Assembly (NCBI RefSeq): GCF_013149275.1 | Contig: NZ_JABGNA010000001.1 | Coordinates: 186,001-250,000 of the forward strand | DNA length: 64,000 nucleotides | Origin: Mucilaginibacter sp. SG564 | GTDB lineage: Bacteria; Bacteroidota; Bacteroidia; Sphingobacteriales; Sphingobacteriaceae | Reading direction: 5' to 3' | Shown here: one piece after another, positions 7,961 through 16,993 of the stretch | How the letters are laid out: each line of letters starts with the position of its first letter | How positions within the stretch are numbered: position 1 is the first letter of the stretch | Notes under the pieces: model-generated | What the model saw: the letters and a program-made list of their open reading frames with translations, nothing else | Told to the model about the DNA's origin: nothing | Database searches by the model: none | Program-made: the position numbers and the translations under genes

Positions 7961-10111
7961 CTACTGCTGCTTTGTGCCCATATCATGAACAAGCTGGTGT
8001 TGAAGCAATACAACAGAACGGCCGTCTATCTGGATAGTATCTTCAGCTTTAAATGTTCTGATAGAGCCGTTGTCATCCGGGTTGGCTGTATCGATCAGAA
8101 GTTCCCAGTCCAAAGCGTATTCTGCATACGGCAGTTTATAGTTCAGCGGTTCATCATGGGCGTTAAAAATAATGTAAAAGCTATCATCAACCACTTTATC
8201 ACCTTCGGCGTTAACACTGTGCAAGCCCAGGCCATTTAAAAATACGGCTACTGATTTGGCAAAATCATGACTCCAGTTATCATCGTTCATTTCAGATCCA
8301 TCGGGCAAAAACCAGGCTATATCGGCAATACCGTTACCTATAACCGGTTGCCCGTTGAACCAGTTTTTACGCGAAAAAGCAGCGTGCTCTTTTCGTAACT
8401 TAATGAGTTTACAGGTAAAAGCATATAATTCCTTATCCATGTTTTGCCAGTTTATCCATGAAATTTCATTGTCCTGGCAATAAGCGTTATTGTTTCCTTG
8501 CTGTGTTCTGCCTATTTCGTCACCGGCAACAATCATGGGCACGCCCTGCGAAAGAAAAAGTGTTATTAAAAAGTTCCTTTTTTGTTTGGCACGCAGATTA
8601 TTAACAGCCTCGTCATCCGTTGGGCCTTCTGCTCCGCAATTCCATGACCGGTTATGGCTTTCCCCATCCTTATTGTCTTCACCGTTTGCCTCATTGTGTT
8701 TTTCGTTGTAGGATACCAGGTCGGTTAGGGTAAAACCATCATGAGCGGTAATGAAATTGATACTGGCGGTAGGTCTTCGGTATGATTTATACAGATCTGA
8801 ACTGCCGGTGATACGGTTGGCAAATTCGGCCAGGGTACTTTCGGCACCGCTCCAGTAATCGCGGATACAATCGCGGTATTTACCGTTCCACTCGGCCCAG
8901 CCGGCTGGGAATTTACCAACCTGGTAACCGCCTTCGCCCAGATCCCAGGGTTCAGCTATCAACTTAACACGTGATATGGTAGGGTCCTGGTGAATGATAT
9001 CAAAAAACGCGCTCAAGCGGTTCACTTCGTGCAGCTCGCGGGCCAGTGTAGCCGCCAGATCAAAACGGAAGCCATCAACATGCATTTCTTCTATCCAGTA
9101 ACGAAGGCTATCCATCATTAACCGCAGTGCATTGGGTAAATTGGCATTCAGGGTATTGCCTGTGCCGGTGTAGTCCATGTAATATCGTTTGTCGTCGTCA
9201 ACCAAACGATAGTAAGATACATTATCAATACCCCTGAAGGATAAAGTTGGACCCAGGTGACTGCCCTCGCCGGTATGATTGTATACCACATCCAGAATAA
9301 CTTCGATACCTGCCTTATGCAATTCCTTCACCATGTTTTTAAATTCCTTCACCTGCTCGCCAAGTACACTACAGGATGCGTAGCGTGCATCGGGAGCAAA
9401 GAAACCTATGGTATTATAACCCCAGTAATTGCTAAGGCCTTCATTAACCAAATGCCTGTCGGATAGAAAATCATGTACCGGCATCAATTCAATGGCGGTG
9501 ATACCCAGATCTTTTAAATAGGTAATAGCTGCCGGGTGGGCGATAGCAGCGTAGGTTCCCCTGATGTTTTCAGGTATCTCCGGATGCAATTTGGTGAACC
9601 CTTTTACATGAGCTTCATAGATGATCGATTTGTAATAGGGTATATTGGGGCTTTTATCCTCTTCCCAGTCAAAATTATGATCAATAACAACTGACTTGGG
9701 TATAAAAGCCGCGCTGTTTGTTTTGCTGAAGCTGAGATCTGCCTCCGGGTTGCCTACTTCGTATCCAAACAGGGAGTCGTTCCAGTCAATTGTGCCTGCA
9801 ATGGCTTTGGCATAAGGATCAACCAATAACTTGTTGGGATTAAAACGATGGCCATTCTCAGGCTCATAAGGGCCATAAACCCTGAAGCCATATAGCTGCC
9901 CGGGTTTTAAACCTGGTATATAAATATGCCATATCAATTCAGAATACTCGGTAAACGGTATCTGTGCCGATTCAACTTCATCGTGGATAGTGTTAAATAA
10001 ACAAAGATCAACCCCGGTAGCATTTTCAGAATAAAGTGTAAAATTAACCCCTTCACCATCCCAGGTAGCGCCAAGTGGGAATGGTTGTCCGGGATATGTT
10101 GTTATCTTCAT
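7961..10111 (-). CDS. glgX: Glycogen debranching enzyme (isoamylase-type, GH13)
   Basis: The 716-residue cytoplasmic enzyme hydrolyses alpha-1,6 branches of glycogen limit dextrins. An N-terminal CBM48 domain (residues about 8-110, with GATWDGEGVNFTLYSENA) precedes the GH13 barrel. The four conserved regions are present: DVVYNH (Asp274), DGFRFDLA (nucleophile Asp351), AEPWD (acid/base Glu387) and TAHDGF (His457-Asp458). The NxxYCQDNEISWINW stretch is typical of GlgX and isoamylase proteins. There is no signal peptide. It stands alone on this strand between two repeat-bearing or convergent gaps, with no other glycogen genes in view. A bacterial-type isoamylase or TreX is the only realistic alternative. 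Confidence 0.95.
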   Translation of the reverse strand: MKITTYPGQPFPLGATWDGEGVNFTLYSENATGVDLCLFNTIHDEVESAQIPFTEYSELIWHIYIPGLKPGQLYGFRVYGPYEPENGHRFNPNKLLVDPYAKAIAGTIDWNDSLFGYEVGNPEADLSFSKTNSAAFIPKSVVIDHNFDWEEDKSPNIPYYKSIIYEAHVKGFTKLHPEIPENIRGTYAAIAHPAAITYLKDLGITAIELMPVHDFLSDRHLVNEGLSNYWGYNTIGFFAPDARYASCSVLGEQVKEFKNMVKELHKAGIEVILDVVYNHTGEGSHLGPTLSFRGIDNVSYYRLVDDDKRYYMDYTGTGNTLNANLPNALRLMMDSLRYWIEEMHVDGFRFDLAATLARELHEVNRLSAFFDIIHQDPTISRVKLIAEPWDLGEGGYQVGKFPAGWAEWNGKYRDCIRDYWSGAESTLAEFANRITGSSDLYKSYRRPTASINFITAHDGFTLTDLVSYNEKHNEANGEDNKDGESHNRSWNCGAEGPTDDEAVNNLRAKQKRNFLITLFLSQGVPMIVAGDEIGRTQQGNNNAYCQDNEISWINWQNMDKELYAFTCKLIKLRKEHAAFSRKNWFNGQPVIGNGIADIAWFLPDGSEMNDDNWSHDFAKSVAVFLNGLGLHSVNAEGDKVVDDSFYIIFNAHDEPLNYKLPYAEYALDWELLIDTANPDDNGSIRTFKAEDTIQIDGRSVVLLQHQLVHDMGTKQQ

Positions 10112-10270
10112 TTGGTGTTCAGATAAATTATGTTCTTAGTGTCGGTACAAACTCACTAATTGAAATTAAAGAAAATTGTTTTATACGCAACTCTATTTAT
10201 GCTATTAAACATGGCAATGTAAAAACAGCGTAAAAAGGATTGCTTTATTTTTAAATAACTTAATTAGTAA

Positions 10271-10301
10271 TTGATTGTTAATACTGTGCTATGTAAATTT
10301 G
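10271..10301 (+). promoter_or_regulatory. Promoter of the receiver-domain gene
   Basis: TTG (10271-10273), a 20-bp spacer and TAAATTTG (10294-10301) fit the Bacteroidota primary sigma promoter. Transcription would start near 10308, giving a leader of about 15 nt before the ATG at 10323. Confidence 0.55.
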
Positions 10302-10322
10302 TTTATCTACACCAGTAAACCT

Positions 10323-10688
10323 ATGAATAAGAAAATATTTATTGTGGAGGACGACGCCGATCTGTCTGAAGCCATACAGCTAATCCTGCGCGAAGAAGGG
10401 TATGATACCGCTGCTTCGCTGGATAAAAATTCAATAAAGGGCGTAATACTGCACATGCCCGACCTGGTATTGGTTGATAACAGGTTGAAAGATGGCTTTG
10501 GCAGTGAGCTATGTATATCTATCAAAAATCATCCCTTAACCAGCCATATCCCAGTAGTATTAATGTCGGGATGGGCAAATTTGGAAGATACCGCCCGTGA
10601 TTGCGGAGCCGATGCTTATTTAAGCAAGCCTTTTGAAATGAACCAGCTGCTTGAGGCTGTAGATAAACACCTGAGGCACCTGGTTTAA
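10323..10688 (+). CDS. Single-domain response regulator (CheY-like receiver)
   Basis: The 121-residue protein consists only of a receiver domain. MNKKIFIVEDDADL gives the acidic pair, LVDNRLKDG places the phospho-acceptor Asp52, MSGW holds the Ser/Thr switch residue (Ser82), and LSKPF gives the invariant Lys102. There is no output domain and no histidine kinase next to it, so its partner lies elsewhere. The ATG at 10323 is chosen because the domain starts there and a promoter lies just upstream; the open frame runs 16 codons further back but overlaps that promoter. It ends 24 bp from the convergent monooxygenase gene. Confidence 0.92.
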   Translation: MNKKIFIVEDDADLSEAIQLILREEGYDTAASLDKNSIKGVILHMPDLVLVDNRLKDGFGSELCISIKNHPLTSHIPVVLMSGWANLEDTARDCGADAYLSKPFEMNQLLEAVDKHLRHLV

Positions 10689-10712
10689 TTATAAATTAAG
10701 AAAGATCAAGGA

Positions 10713-11981
10713 TTAAAACAGATCACTATTTATTGTCTGCAGCTTGTAATGATCGTAGTTTTTAAGCTCTATGGCGTTGGCGGCTTCATCAACGGTGCGT
10801 TGCATCTCTTTCAGAAAACTTCTTAACAGCTTTTCTTTTCCGGGTAGCTTAAGCATCACGCGCAGCATGGCAGTTTGCAGCCAGAGCTGTTTTTTTGATT
10901 TAGGCACCATATCCTTTAAAACGGTGACCCCCAGCCTTTGATTAGCTTTCACAAACCACCGCATCTGGCTCTCGTAATTGGCAAATGCTATTTGATGATT
11001 GCCAAATGCAGCGGCCAATTCTCCAGCCAGCACATAGGCACCAACCATAGCCAAACTGCTTCCCTGACCGGAGGCAGGAGAGGGACAATAGCCTGCATCG
11101 CCCAGCAATACTACACGACCGTTGGAAAGGTTTTCGGTTTTTACCTGGCTTATGGCGTCAAAATAAAAATCGGGTGTATCATGAATAGCTTCCAGGATTG
11201 TTGAAACTACGGGTCCTTCATGTTTAAAATGATTTATTACCATTTGTTTCTGTCGGGCTATATCGCGATGATCATAATCAACAGCCGGCGCGGCAAACAT
11301 CAGCATCACTTTGGCCTCCCTGTTTTTGCCTGTGCTGTATATATTGATGATCTTATCAACCGCCGGGTAGTTGAGCTCCCAATGGTCGAGGTTGTGATCG
11401 TTCGGGACGCTGAAAACAGATATAAAATATCCCAGGTGATCAATGGATGTTTTTTCCTGGTCAAATGCCAGTCCGCGTACATTTGAGCGTAAGCCATCGG
11501 CTGCTACAACCAGGTCAAAATCACGCTGTTCGCCATGTTTAAAAGTAACGGTTACACCATTATCGGTTTGGGTTAAAGCTGTTATAGAATTATCAAAAAT
11601 ATATTCTGTTTGATCCTTTGTTTTGGTGTAGAGTATGCCCGAGAGTTCGCCCCGCATGATCTCTACATCTGTATCCTGCCGCATGCCAAATATATTAGGA
11701 TCGTTCAGGTCGGCATATCGTTTACCTTCGGCATTGATCATGGATGAGCCACGCATGGCGGTGTTCAATTCTCTTACCTGGTTTAGGATGCCCATACGCT
11801 GTGCCACATCGGTTGCCACGCCACGAAGATCGATGCGGTAACCGCCTTTGCGCAGTTCCGGGGCTTTTTCGACTATGGTAACATTAAACCCGTATTGGTT
11901 TAGCCACCAGGCCAGGGCCGGGCCGGCAATACTTGCGCCTGAGATCAGAATATTCCTGTTGTATATGTCGTTGCGTATCAT
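10713..11981 (-). CDS. FAD-dependent monooxygenase (PHBH/TetX-like)
   Basis: The 422-residue flavoprotein hydroxylase inserts one oxygen atom from O2 using NAD(P)H. The Rossmann dinucleotide motif is ILISGASIAGPALAW (residues about 11-25). The DG motif is ADGLRSNVRG (161-170). The second FAD motif is LLGDAGYCPSPASGQGSSLA (about 293-312). It resembles the group containing TetX and antibiotic/aromatic hydroxylases, but the substrate is unknown. It is divergent from an AraC regulator with 165 bp between them, a layout that suggests the regulator controls it, perhaps in response to the substrate. Confidence 0.9.
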   Translation of the reverse strand: MIRNDIYNRNILISGASIAGPALAWWLNQYGFNVTIVEKAPELRKGGYRIDLRGVATDVAQRMGILNQVRELNTAMRGSSMINAEGKRYADLNDPNIFGMRQDTDVEIMRGELSGILYTKTKDQTEYIFDNSITALTQTDNGVTVTFKHGEQRDFDLVVAADGLRSNVRGLAFDQEKTSIDHLGYFISVFSVPNDHNLDHWELNYPAVDKIINIYSTGKNREAKVMLMFAAPAVDYDHRDIARQKQMVINHFKHEGPVVSTILEAIHDTPDFYFDAISQVKTENLSNGRVVLLGDAGYCPSPASGQGSSLAMVGAYVLAGELAAAFGNHQIAFANYESQMRWFVKANQRLGVTVLKDMVPKSKKQLWLQTAMLRVMLKLPGKEKLLRSFLKEMQRTVDEAANAIELKNYDHYKLQTINSDLF

Positions 11982-12130
11982 TGGTCGTTCAGATAACAGG
12001 TCAAATATGGAGTGGCAGCGAAGTTTTTTTTAATGGATTTCGGTCAAATACCCTAAATTGTCGGTGAATGCGGGAGAAAGTAAATTGAAATTATTGAAAC
12101 AGGGATGACGGTATAGTCGCCACGGTTTTA

Positions 12131-12138
12131 TAGGTTTG
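12131..12138 (+). promoter_or_regulatory. -7 promoter box of the AraC gene
   Basis: TAGGTTTG matches TAnnTTTG and lies only 8 bp before the ATG at 12147, so the mRNA would have almost no leader. No clear -33 box is seen. Confidence 0.35.
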
Positions 12139-12146
12139 TTATCACA

Positions 12147-13010
12147 ATGGAGAAGCATGACGTTTCATGGATGCAGGTTGACAGGGAACTAAAGGATTCC
12201 TTCGCCATTAATTATCTGCATGCTCATGTTTTTGAAGCGCAAACCGTTAGCAGGATTAATTACCATCGCATTTTTATCATTCAGGCAGGTAGCGGCGCTA
12301 TCCAGATAGATGACGGCAACCACCAAATTTCGGGTAACGAACTGTTTTTATTAGCGAAAGGTCAGCTATACACTTTTGAGGATGAGAGCCGGATAACCGG
12401 CTATGAGCTTTCCTTTGGCGATTGTTTTTGGGAAAAAGCACCCGGCAGTGCCAGCAATTGCAAGGCGGTATTGTTTAATAATGCCGTTGACAATCAGCAA
12501 TTACCATTGAACAATGCCGATCAATCTGAGCTCAATAATCTTTTTCAAACGCTTCACCAGGAATATATAAAAGATGATTACCCCAATAAGCTGGATGCTA
12601 TGGCCGCCTATTTAAAGATCATCATGATCAAGATAGCCAACGTGAACGCCTTGCTTGCCCGCGGATACGACAGTTACGAAAACCAGGTTTACCGGCAATA
12701 CCTGGAACTGGTGAGCAGCCAGTATCAAACCACGCATGAGGTGGCCGATTTTGCCCGTCAGTTAGGGATTCCAGCCCGTAAACTATCTGATCTGTGCCGT
12801 CGGTGCAGCGGTAAGGGAGCCAAGGATATTATCAACGGACAAATCATCGCCGAAGCTAAACGCTCCCTGCAATTCTCCTCCAAACCGGTTAAGGAGATAG
12901 CCTATCACCTTAACTTTTCTACACCCGATCAGTTCAGTCACTTTTTTAAGAAAAATACCCTGATATCACCTAATGATTACCGTGGTCGCTTTGTAAATAT
13001 TGGCATGTGA
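12147..13010 (+). CDS. AraC-family transcriptional regulator
   Basis: The 287-residue activator-type regulator has an N-terminal cupin-like sensor (residues about 25-110, IIQAGSGAIQIDDGNHQISG) and a C-terminal double helix-turn-helix (about 190-282). The first HTH is around VADFARQLGIPARKLSDLC. The second is around VKEIAYHLNFSTPDQFSHFF, followed by the family's PNDYR end. It is divergent from the FAD monooxygenase, its most likely target. The AraC fold is clear; the ligand is unknown. Confidence 0.93.
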   Translation: MEKHDVSWMQVDRELKDSFAINYLHAHVFEAQTVSRINYHRIFIIQAGSGAIQIDDGNHQISGNELFLLAKGQLYTFEDESRITGYELSFGDCFWEKAPGSASNCKAVLFNNAVDNQQLPLNNADQSELNNLFQTLHQEYIKDDYPNKLDAMAAYLKIIMIKIANVNALLARGYDSYENQVYRQYLELVSSQYQTTHEVADFARQLGIPARKLSDLCRRCSGKGAKDIINGQIIAEAKRSLQFSSKPVKEIAYHLNFSTPDQFSHFFKKNTLISPNDYRGRFVNIGM

Positions 13011-13049
13011 TTGGCCGTTTTTAACATTTACCGGGTATGCCGCCACAGC

Positions 13050-13057
13050 TAATTTTG
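13050..13057 (+). promoter_or_regulatory. -7 promoter box of the HD-domain gene
   Basis: TAATTTTG matches TAnnTTTG, 21 bp before the ATG at 13079. The -33 region is weak. It suggests that the HD gene has its own promoter despite following the AraC gene by 68 bp. Confidence 0.4.
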
Positions 13058-13078
13058 CTGATATAAAATCAACAAAAT

Positions 13079-13729
13079 ATGTCTGTAAATAAAGTAAAAA
13101 CCATTGCCGGGATCACCATCCCCGATAGCACTATCGCCACCCAGGCCACCGAACTTTTATTGGAGCACGGTACCGAATTTATCTATAATCACTCTTTAAG
13201 GGTTTTTCTTTTTTCATCGCTGAACGGCAAACGCAACAATTTAAAATATGATGCCGAATTGCTATACGTGAGCTCGGTATTTCACGACCTTGGTTTAACC
13301 AAACACTACAGCAGCCCCGACCTGCGCTTTGAAGTCGACGGTGCCAATGCCGCCCGTGATTTTCTGAAAAGCCACGGACTGCCAAAAGAATCATTACAGC
13401 TGGTTTGGGATACCATAGCCCTGCACACTACCATTGGTATCGCCGAGCACAAAGAACCCGAAGTTGCCCTGATGTATTCTGGAGTGGGCCTTGATGTAAT
13501 GGGTGAGGGGTATGAAAACCTGAACGCCGAAAACAGGGAGGAGATCATCCACGCGTTTCCTCGGAACGATTTTAAGAAAAACATTATCCCAACTTTCTTC
13601 AGTGGTTTTGAGCATAAAACAGAAACCACATTTGGCAATATCAAAGCCGATGTATGTGCTTACATGATCCCGAACTTTCACCGCAAAAACTTCTGCGATT
13701 GTATTTTGCACTCGCCATGGAGTGAATAA
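13079..13729 (+). CDS. HD-domain phosphohydrolase-like protein
   Basis: The 216-residue cytoplasmic protein has an HD metal-binding fold: an early His (YNHSLRVFLF, about residue 38), the His-Asp pair VSSVFHDLG (His69-Asp70), and later His residues in LHTTIGIAEH that could complete a divalent-metal site. Similar small HD proteins are often annotated as cyanamide-hydratase-like or generic metal-dependent phosphohydrolases. The cyanamide-hydratase resemblance (FHDLGLTKHY, ALHTTIGIAEHKEPEV) is suggestive but not proven. It follows the AraC regulator on the same strand and may share its regulation. Confidence 0.82.
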   Translation: MSVNKVKTIAGITIPDSTIATQATELLLEHGTEFIYNHSLRVFLFSSLNGKRNNLKYDAELLYVSSVFHDLGLTKHYSSPDLRFEVDGANAARDFLKSHGLPKESLQLVWDTIALHTTIGIAEHKEPEVALMYSGVGLDVMGEGYENLNAENREEIIHAFPRNDFKKNIIPTFFSGFEHKTETTFGNIKADVCAYMIPNFHRKNFCDCILHSPWSE

Positions 13730-13745
13730 GGGAGATAAACCCAAC

Positions 13746-13854
13746 TGTCATTTCGAACGAGGTACGAGGAGAAATCTTTTGCGCCGGACTAATCGCGCGC
13801 ATAAGATTTTTCACTCCGTTCAAGAGATAGTATTTCACTTCGTTCGAAATGACA
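13746..13854. repeat. Long palindromic intergenic repeat
   Basis: Perfect 14-bp terminal inverted repeats TGTCATTTCGAACG (13746-13759) and CGTTCGAAATGACA (13841-13854) enclose partly paired inner sequence (AGAAATCTT.. with AAGATTTTT..). The type is familiar from Bacteroidota intergenic regions. It lies between two genes on the same strand and could fold as one large hairpin in mRNA. Confidence 0.75.
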
Positions 13855-13905
13855 TTTTTCTTCCCACCATTAATGATATTTTAATAAAATATTTATCCAG
13901 GACAA

Positions 13906-13913
13906 TAGATTTG
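13906..13913 (+). promoter_or_regulatory. -7 promoter box of the secreted unknown gene
   Basis: TAGATTTG matches TAnnTTTG exactly and lies 41 bp before the ATG at 13955. It starts beyond the palindromic repeat, so the downstream gene seems to be transcribed independently of the HD gene. Confidence 0.5.
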
Positions 13914-13954
13914 TGGCATACCCCGCTTCGCAAACCTGTTTAAAAACCTGGATA

Positions 13955-15202
13955 ATGAATCTACTTGTATCAATTCTAAAAAGAGTTTATGGCTGCGCTA
14001 TGGCAGTCGCGCTGTTGTTTATCTGTATTTTTAGTAAAGCCTCGCCATTGCCCGATCGTGGCGATTATCAATTCGACAAAAAAATATCGCGCAAGGTATT
14101 GGAGAATTATCTCGACCGTTCCATTACCATGCAAAGCCTGCTGGTTGGCCAGGGTAGTTTTGACGACAACCTGCGCATGATCAAAAATATAGGTGCCAAG
14201 TTCATTGGCCGGGCCGTTTGCCAATGGGGGCAGGAAGATGAGATCACCCAGAATTTGATCAAAGAAAAGGAACTGGCTGCAAGGGTGCATACGGCCGATG
14301 CCGACATTGTTTTGCAAGCCTGCATCTTCGAGATCGTAACGCCTAAAGTGGAGCAACTGCCTATACCTGCCTGGGCATTTGAAGCTTTAGGGATGCCCGT
14401 ACAAAAACGGAATTTTAATTATGCGGATATGCTGTACCCCGATGGCAAATTTAAAAATCAATGGGGCAGGGGTTCCGTACCAGATGTAAGCCGTGCCGAA
14501 ACCAAACTATTCTTCTATTTCCTGGCCAAATCATATATCGACGCGGGTATCGAAGGCATCCATTTTGGGCAAGTAGAGCTCATGAATAAAAATGATCCTA
14601 ACCTGGATAACTACGCCCAGATACTCACCCTCATCCGGGAGTATGCCGGTAAACATGCCCGCAGGCATATGATCATTTGCGATTCGCACGTACCCAGCGG
14701 GGGCTTTGTGCGGAATGGTAAACTATTGATGGATGTTCACGCCTTTCCACTCCGTATTATGGAAACCCCGGGCAAGCCCGAGGAAGCAACACTACAGGTT
14801 GGCCATACCGATGCCCTTTACCTGCGCAGCAAAGGCGGTATTACACCCAGCGGCTGGACTTGTGAGCATCTGCCATACCTGGTGGAATTTGATAACTACG
14901 GCGTAAGCAAAAAGCCCGGACAGGAAAACGTGGGCGACATCCCTTTTTGGGTTTGGGGCTATGATGAGATCAGCTGGTTCGCTCATCAGAATAAAGCCTA
15001 CCGCACGCAATGGCTGCATTACGCGTATGATTGGTTAAAGAAAACAGATCCGAATGGCCACCTCGAAATGCCGGGCGGCAGGCAAACTACATCTCCCCTG
15101 GATAAAAAGCGCTGGTACTATGCCAATAATCCCGGCAATGCCGTACCCGATGGTCATGGAGATGAGGATACTATTCGGGATATATGGGGAAAGGGGAAAT
15201 AG
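13955..15202 (+). CDS. Secreted protein of unknown function, TIM-barrel-like
   Basis: I do not recognise the family. The 415-residue protein starts at the ATG at 13955, directly before a signal peptide (hydrophobic AMAVALLFICIFSKASP); the frame is open 14 codons upstream but that part overlaps the promoter. The mature part alternates short strands and helices as in a glycosidase-type (beta/alpha)8 barrel: MIKNIGAKFIGRAVCQWGQE, DAGIEGIHFGQVELM, HMIICDSHVPSGG, LMDVHAFPLRI, VGDIPFWVWGYDEISWFAHQ. Several acidic residues at strand ends (Glu in GQVEL, Asp in ICDSH, Asp and Glu in GYDEIS) could be catalytic. The C-terminal part is Trp/Tyr-rich, as in sugar-binding clefts. A glycoside hydrolase or deacetylase-like role is only a guess. 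Confidence 0.8.
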   Translation: MNLLVSILKRVYGCAMAVALLFICIFSKASPLPDRGDYQFDKKISRKVLENYLDRSITMQSLLVGQGSFDDNLRMIKNIGAKFIGRAVCQWGQEDEITQNLIKEKELAARVHTADADIVLQACIFEIVTPKVEQLPIPAWAFEALGMPVQKRNFNYADMLYPDGKFKNQWGRGSVPDVSRAETKLFFYFLAKSYIDAGIEGIHFGQVELMNKNDPNLDNYAQILTLIREYAGKHARRHMIICDSHVPSGGFVRNGKLLMDVHAFPLRIMETPGKPEEATLQVGHTDALYLRSKGGITPSGWTCEHLPYLVEFDNYGVSKKPGQENVGDIPFWVWGYDEISWFAHQNKAYRTQWLHYAYDWLKKTDPNGHLEMPGGRQTTSPLDKKRWYYANNPGNAVPDGHGDEDTIRDIWGKGK

Positions 15203-15276
15203 GATAAACAGGGTGGTGTCATGCTGGTTTCTATGATAAAAACAAAAGGTTTTAATTAAGAAAGCCATTTTTAATT

Positions 15277-15490
15277 CCCTCCCCACGGGAGGGGTGTGTT
15301 GGGCAGGTGTATTGGCAGGGAGGGGTTTCTACGCGCGATAATTTGTCTAATCCATAAACCCCTTCTTCCCCTTCCCGAGGGAAGGAATCGCACCGGGCTT
15401 TGGCTTCTTGGCTGGATGTTATGCTAAGCACCGTCGAAGCATGGTGGGCGGGCCTCTACGCTTTACCCTTCGACGGAGCTCAGGGTGACA
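15277..15490. repeat. Composite intergenic palindromic repeat region
   Basis: This fills the 372-bp gap between convergent genes. Nested hairpins: CCCTCCC/GGGAGGG (15277-15293); AGGGGTTT/AAACCCCT (15321-15328 with 15356-15363); CCTTCCC/GGGAAGG (15370-15385); CCGTCGAAG/CTTCGACGG (15431-15439 with 15468-15476), followed by GGAGCTCAGGGTGACA, the end of a REP-like unit I know from this phylum. At least two repeat families appear to be joined. No gene or clear T-tailed terminator is seen here. Confidence 0.7.
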
Positions 15491-15574
15491 GCCGTTCCTA
15501 AAAACAAAACGGCCTGATAAGTTTTGCCTACCCGACCGTTTGCCTGCCCCGGTTTGAAGATTATCCTGAATGCC

Positions 15575-16873
15575 TTATGACCTGAAGATCATCCTTAATG
15601 ATTGATCTTTTGACATATATGCAGTACCCCAGTTATACAGGGTTTTTAATTTATTACGATAGTTTACCAGCGATATCAGGTGAATAAACAACCACATAAA
15701 CAAGGCCATGATACCGCCGATGTGCAGCTTATTCTTAAACAGGTCAACAACCGCCTTGTTCCTGCCAATGATAGCCATATCGCCTTTATCAAAGTAGTTG
15801 AAAGCGCTTAGCGGCTTACCCTTTAGCATGGCTATAAAGTTTTTGGCCAGGTTACGGCCCTGTTGTATGGCTACCTGCGCCAGTTGCGGGTGACCTTTAG
15901 GATAACGCTCGTCTGTTATCTGAACGCTGGCATCGCCAATAGCGTATACATTCTCCAGGCCAATTACCTGGTTATATTCATTGGTGATCATCCTGCGGCC
16001 AATACCCAGACTGGTTTCCGGTATACCTTCAAAAGTATTGGCGGTAATACCGGCCGCCCAGATCAATGTTCCGGCCTCAATAGTTTCCCCGGTTGACAGC
16101 GTGACCTCATGTTGATCATAATCCTTAACCTGTGTGTTCAATTTTACTTTTACACCCAGTTCAGAGAGTACCTTGTAGGCTTCCTGGTGTGTTTTTTCGC
16201 TCATGGGGCCCAGCAGGTTTTTGCCGCCATCAACAATATAGATACCGCCCGGGGTGCCTTTCAGCTCCGGATAGTCTTTCAGGAAAATGTTCTTTTTCAT
16301 TTCGGCCAGCATACCGGCAATTTCTACCCCGGTAGGGCCACCGCCGGCTACTACAATGGTTAACAGTTTTTTCCGTTCGGTCAGGTCTTTAGTCATGGCT
16401 GCCTGTTCCATGGTTTGCAGCAGGGCATTACGCATGTGCAGGGCATCATCAATAGTTTTCATGGGGATGGCATTCTTTTGAACATTTTCCATCCCAAAAA
16501 AGTTTATCCTGGCACCTGATGCAAACACCAGGTAATCATAGGTAAGTTCTTCGTTGGTTAAGTGTACGGTTTGTGATGAAGGATCGATCTTTACTACTTC
16601 GGCCATGCGGTAACTGATCCGTTTATTGCGGAACATTTTACGAAATGGGTAACTGATATCTGATGGATCCAAAAAGCTGGTAGCCACCTGGTAAAGCAGT
16701 GGAGGGAAGTAGTTATAATTGTTTTTATCAAGCAAAATAACCTGGTAGTTTCTGTTTTTGGCTACTTGTTCAGCAAGGTTTATCCCGGCAAATCCACCTC
16801 CAACAATAACAATCTTTTTAACAGCGTTTTGGACATTGCCCGTAGCTGTTGGTGTAGTTTTAGGAGTGCTCAT
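15575..16873 (-). CDS. ndh: Type II NADH:quinone dehydrogenase
   Basis: The single-subunit flavoprotein (432 residues) oxidises NADH and reduces membrane quinone without pumping protons. The start is the ATG ending at 16873 (MSTPKTTP); an upstream in-frame extension of 11 codons is unlikely because it crosses the operator and promoter. The FAD motif is IVIVGGGFAGINLAEQ (residues about 21-36) and the NADH motif is VVAGGGPTGVEIAGMLAEM (about 175-193). NVYAIGDASVQ is the third FAD contact. A hydrophobic C-terminal segment (GGIMALFMWLFIHLISLV) fits membrane attachment. It is a single gene on the minus strand; a dyad over its likely transcription start suggests redox- or ligand-controlled repression. 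Confidence 0.93.
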   Translation of the reverse strand: MSTPKTTPTATGNVQNAVKKIVIVGGGFAGINLAEQVAKNRNYQVILLDKNNYNYFPPLLYQVATSFLDPSDISYPFRKMFRNKRISYRMAEVVKIDPSSQTVHLTNEELTYDYLVFASGARINFFGMENVQKNAIPMKTIDDALHMRNALLQTMEQAAMTKDLTERKKLLTIVVAGGGPTGVEIAGMLAEMKKNIFLKDYPELKGTPGGIYIVDGGKNLLGPMSEKTHQEAYKVLSELGVKVKLNTQVKDYDQHEVTLSTGETIEAGTLIWAAGITANTFEGIPETSLGIGRRMITNEYNQVIGLENVYAIGDASVQITDERYPKGHPQLAQVAIQQGRNLAKNFIAMLKGKPLSAFNYFDKGDMAIIGRNKAVVDLFKNKLHIGGIMALFMWLFIHLISLVNYRNKLKTLYNWGTAYMSKDQSLRMIFRS

Positions 16874-16891
16874 TTTATCAATTATTTGATA

Positions 16892-16906
16892 GTGTATTTT
16901 ATACAC
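16892..16906. promoter_or_regulatory. Operator-like dyad over the ndh start site
   Basis: The 15-bp dyad GTGTA-N5-TACAC overlaps the expected transcription start of ndh (the -7 box on the minus strand is CAAATATA at 16906-16913). A protein bound here would block initiation. A second copy with the same arms and spacing is at 16994-17008. Confidence 0.45.
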
Positions 16907-16913
16907 AAATATA
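16906..16913 (-). promoter_or_regulatory. -7 promoter box of ndh
   Basis: Read on the minus strand this is TATATTTG, a match to TAnnTTTG, 33 bp before the ndh ATG. The -33 region is AT-rich without a clear TTG. Confidence 0.45.
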
Positions 16914-16993
16914 CCTCTATTTTATCGAGTGTATTCGTTTTTGAGCGGTTATTTAGAGCTGATATGAAAGTGTTTACAATAGGATGATTAAGT

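Noticed and set aside
7910..8239. Rightward reading frame over the REP-like repeat and the end of glgX
   Set aside because: It is produced by the repeat and by the antisense of a clear gene; no protein features.
13676..13943. Small frames across the 13746-13854 repeat as genes
   Set aside because: They arise from the palindrome itself and have no protein-like features.
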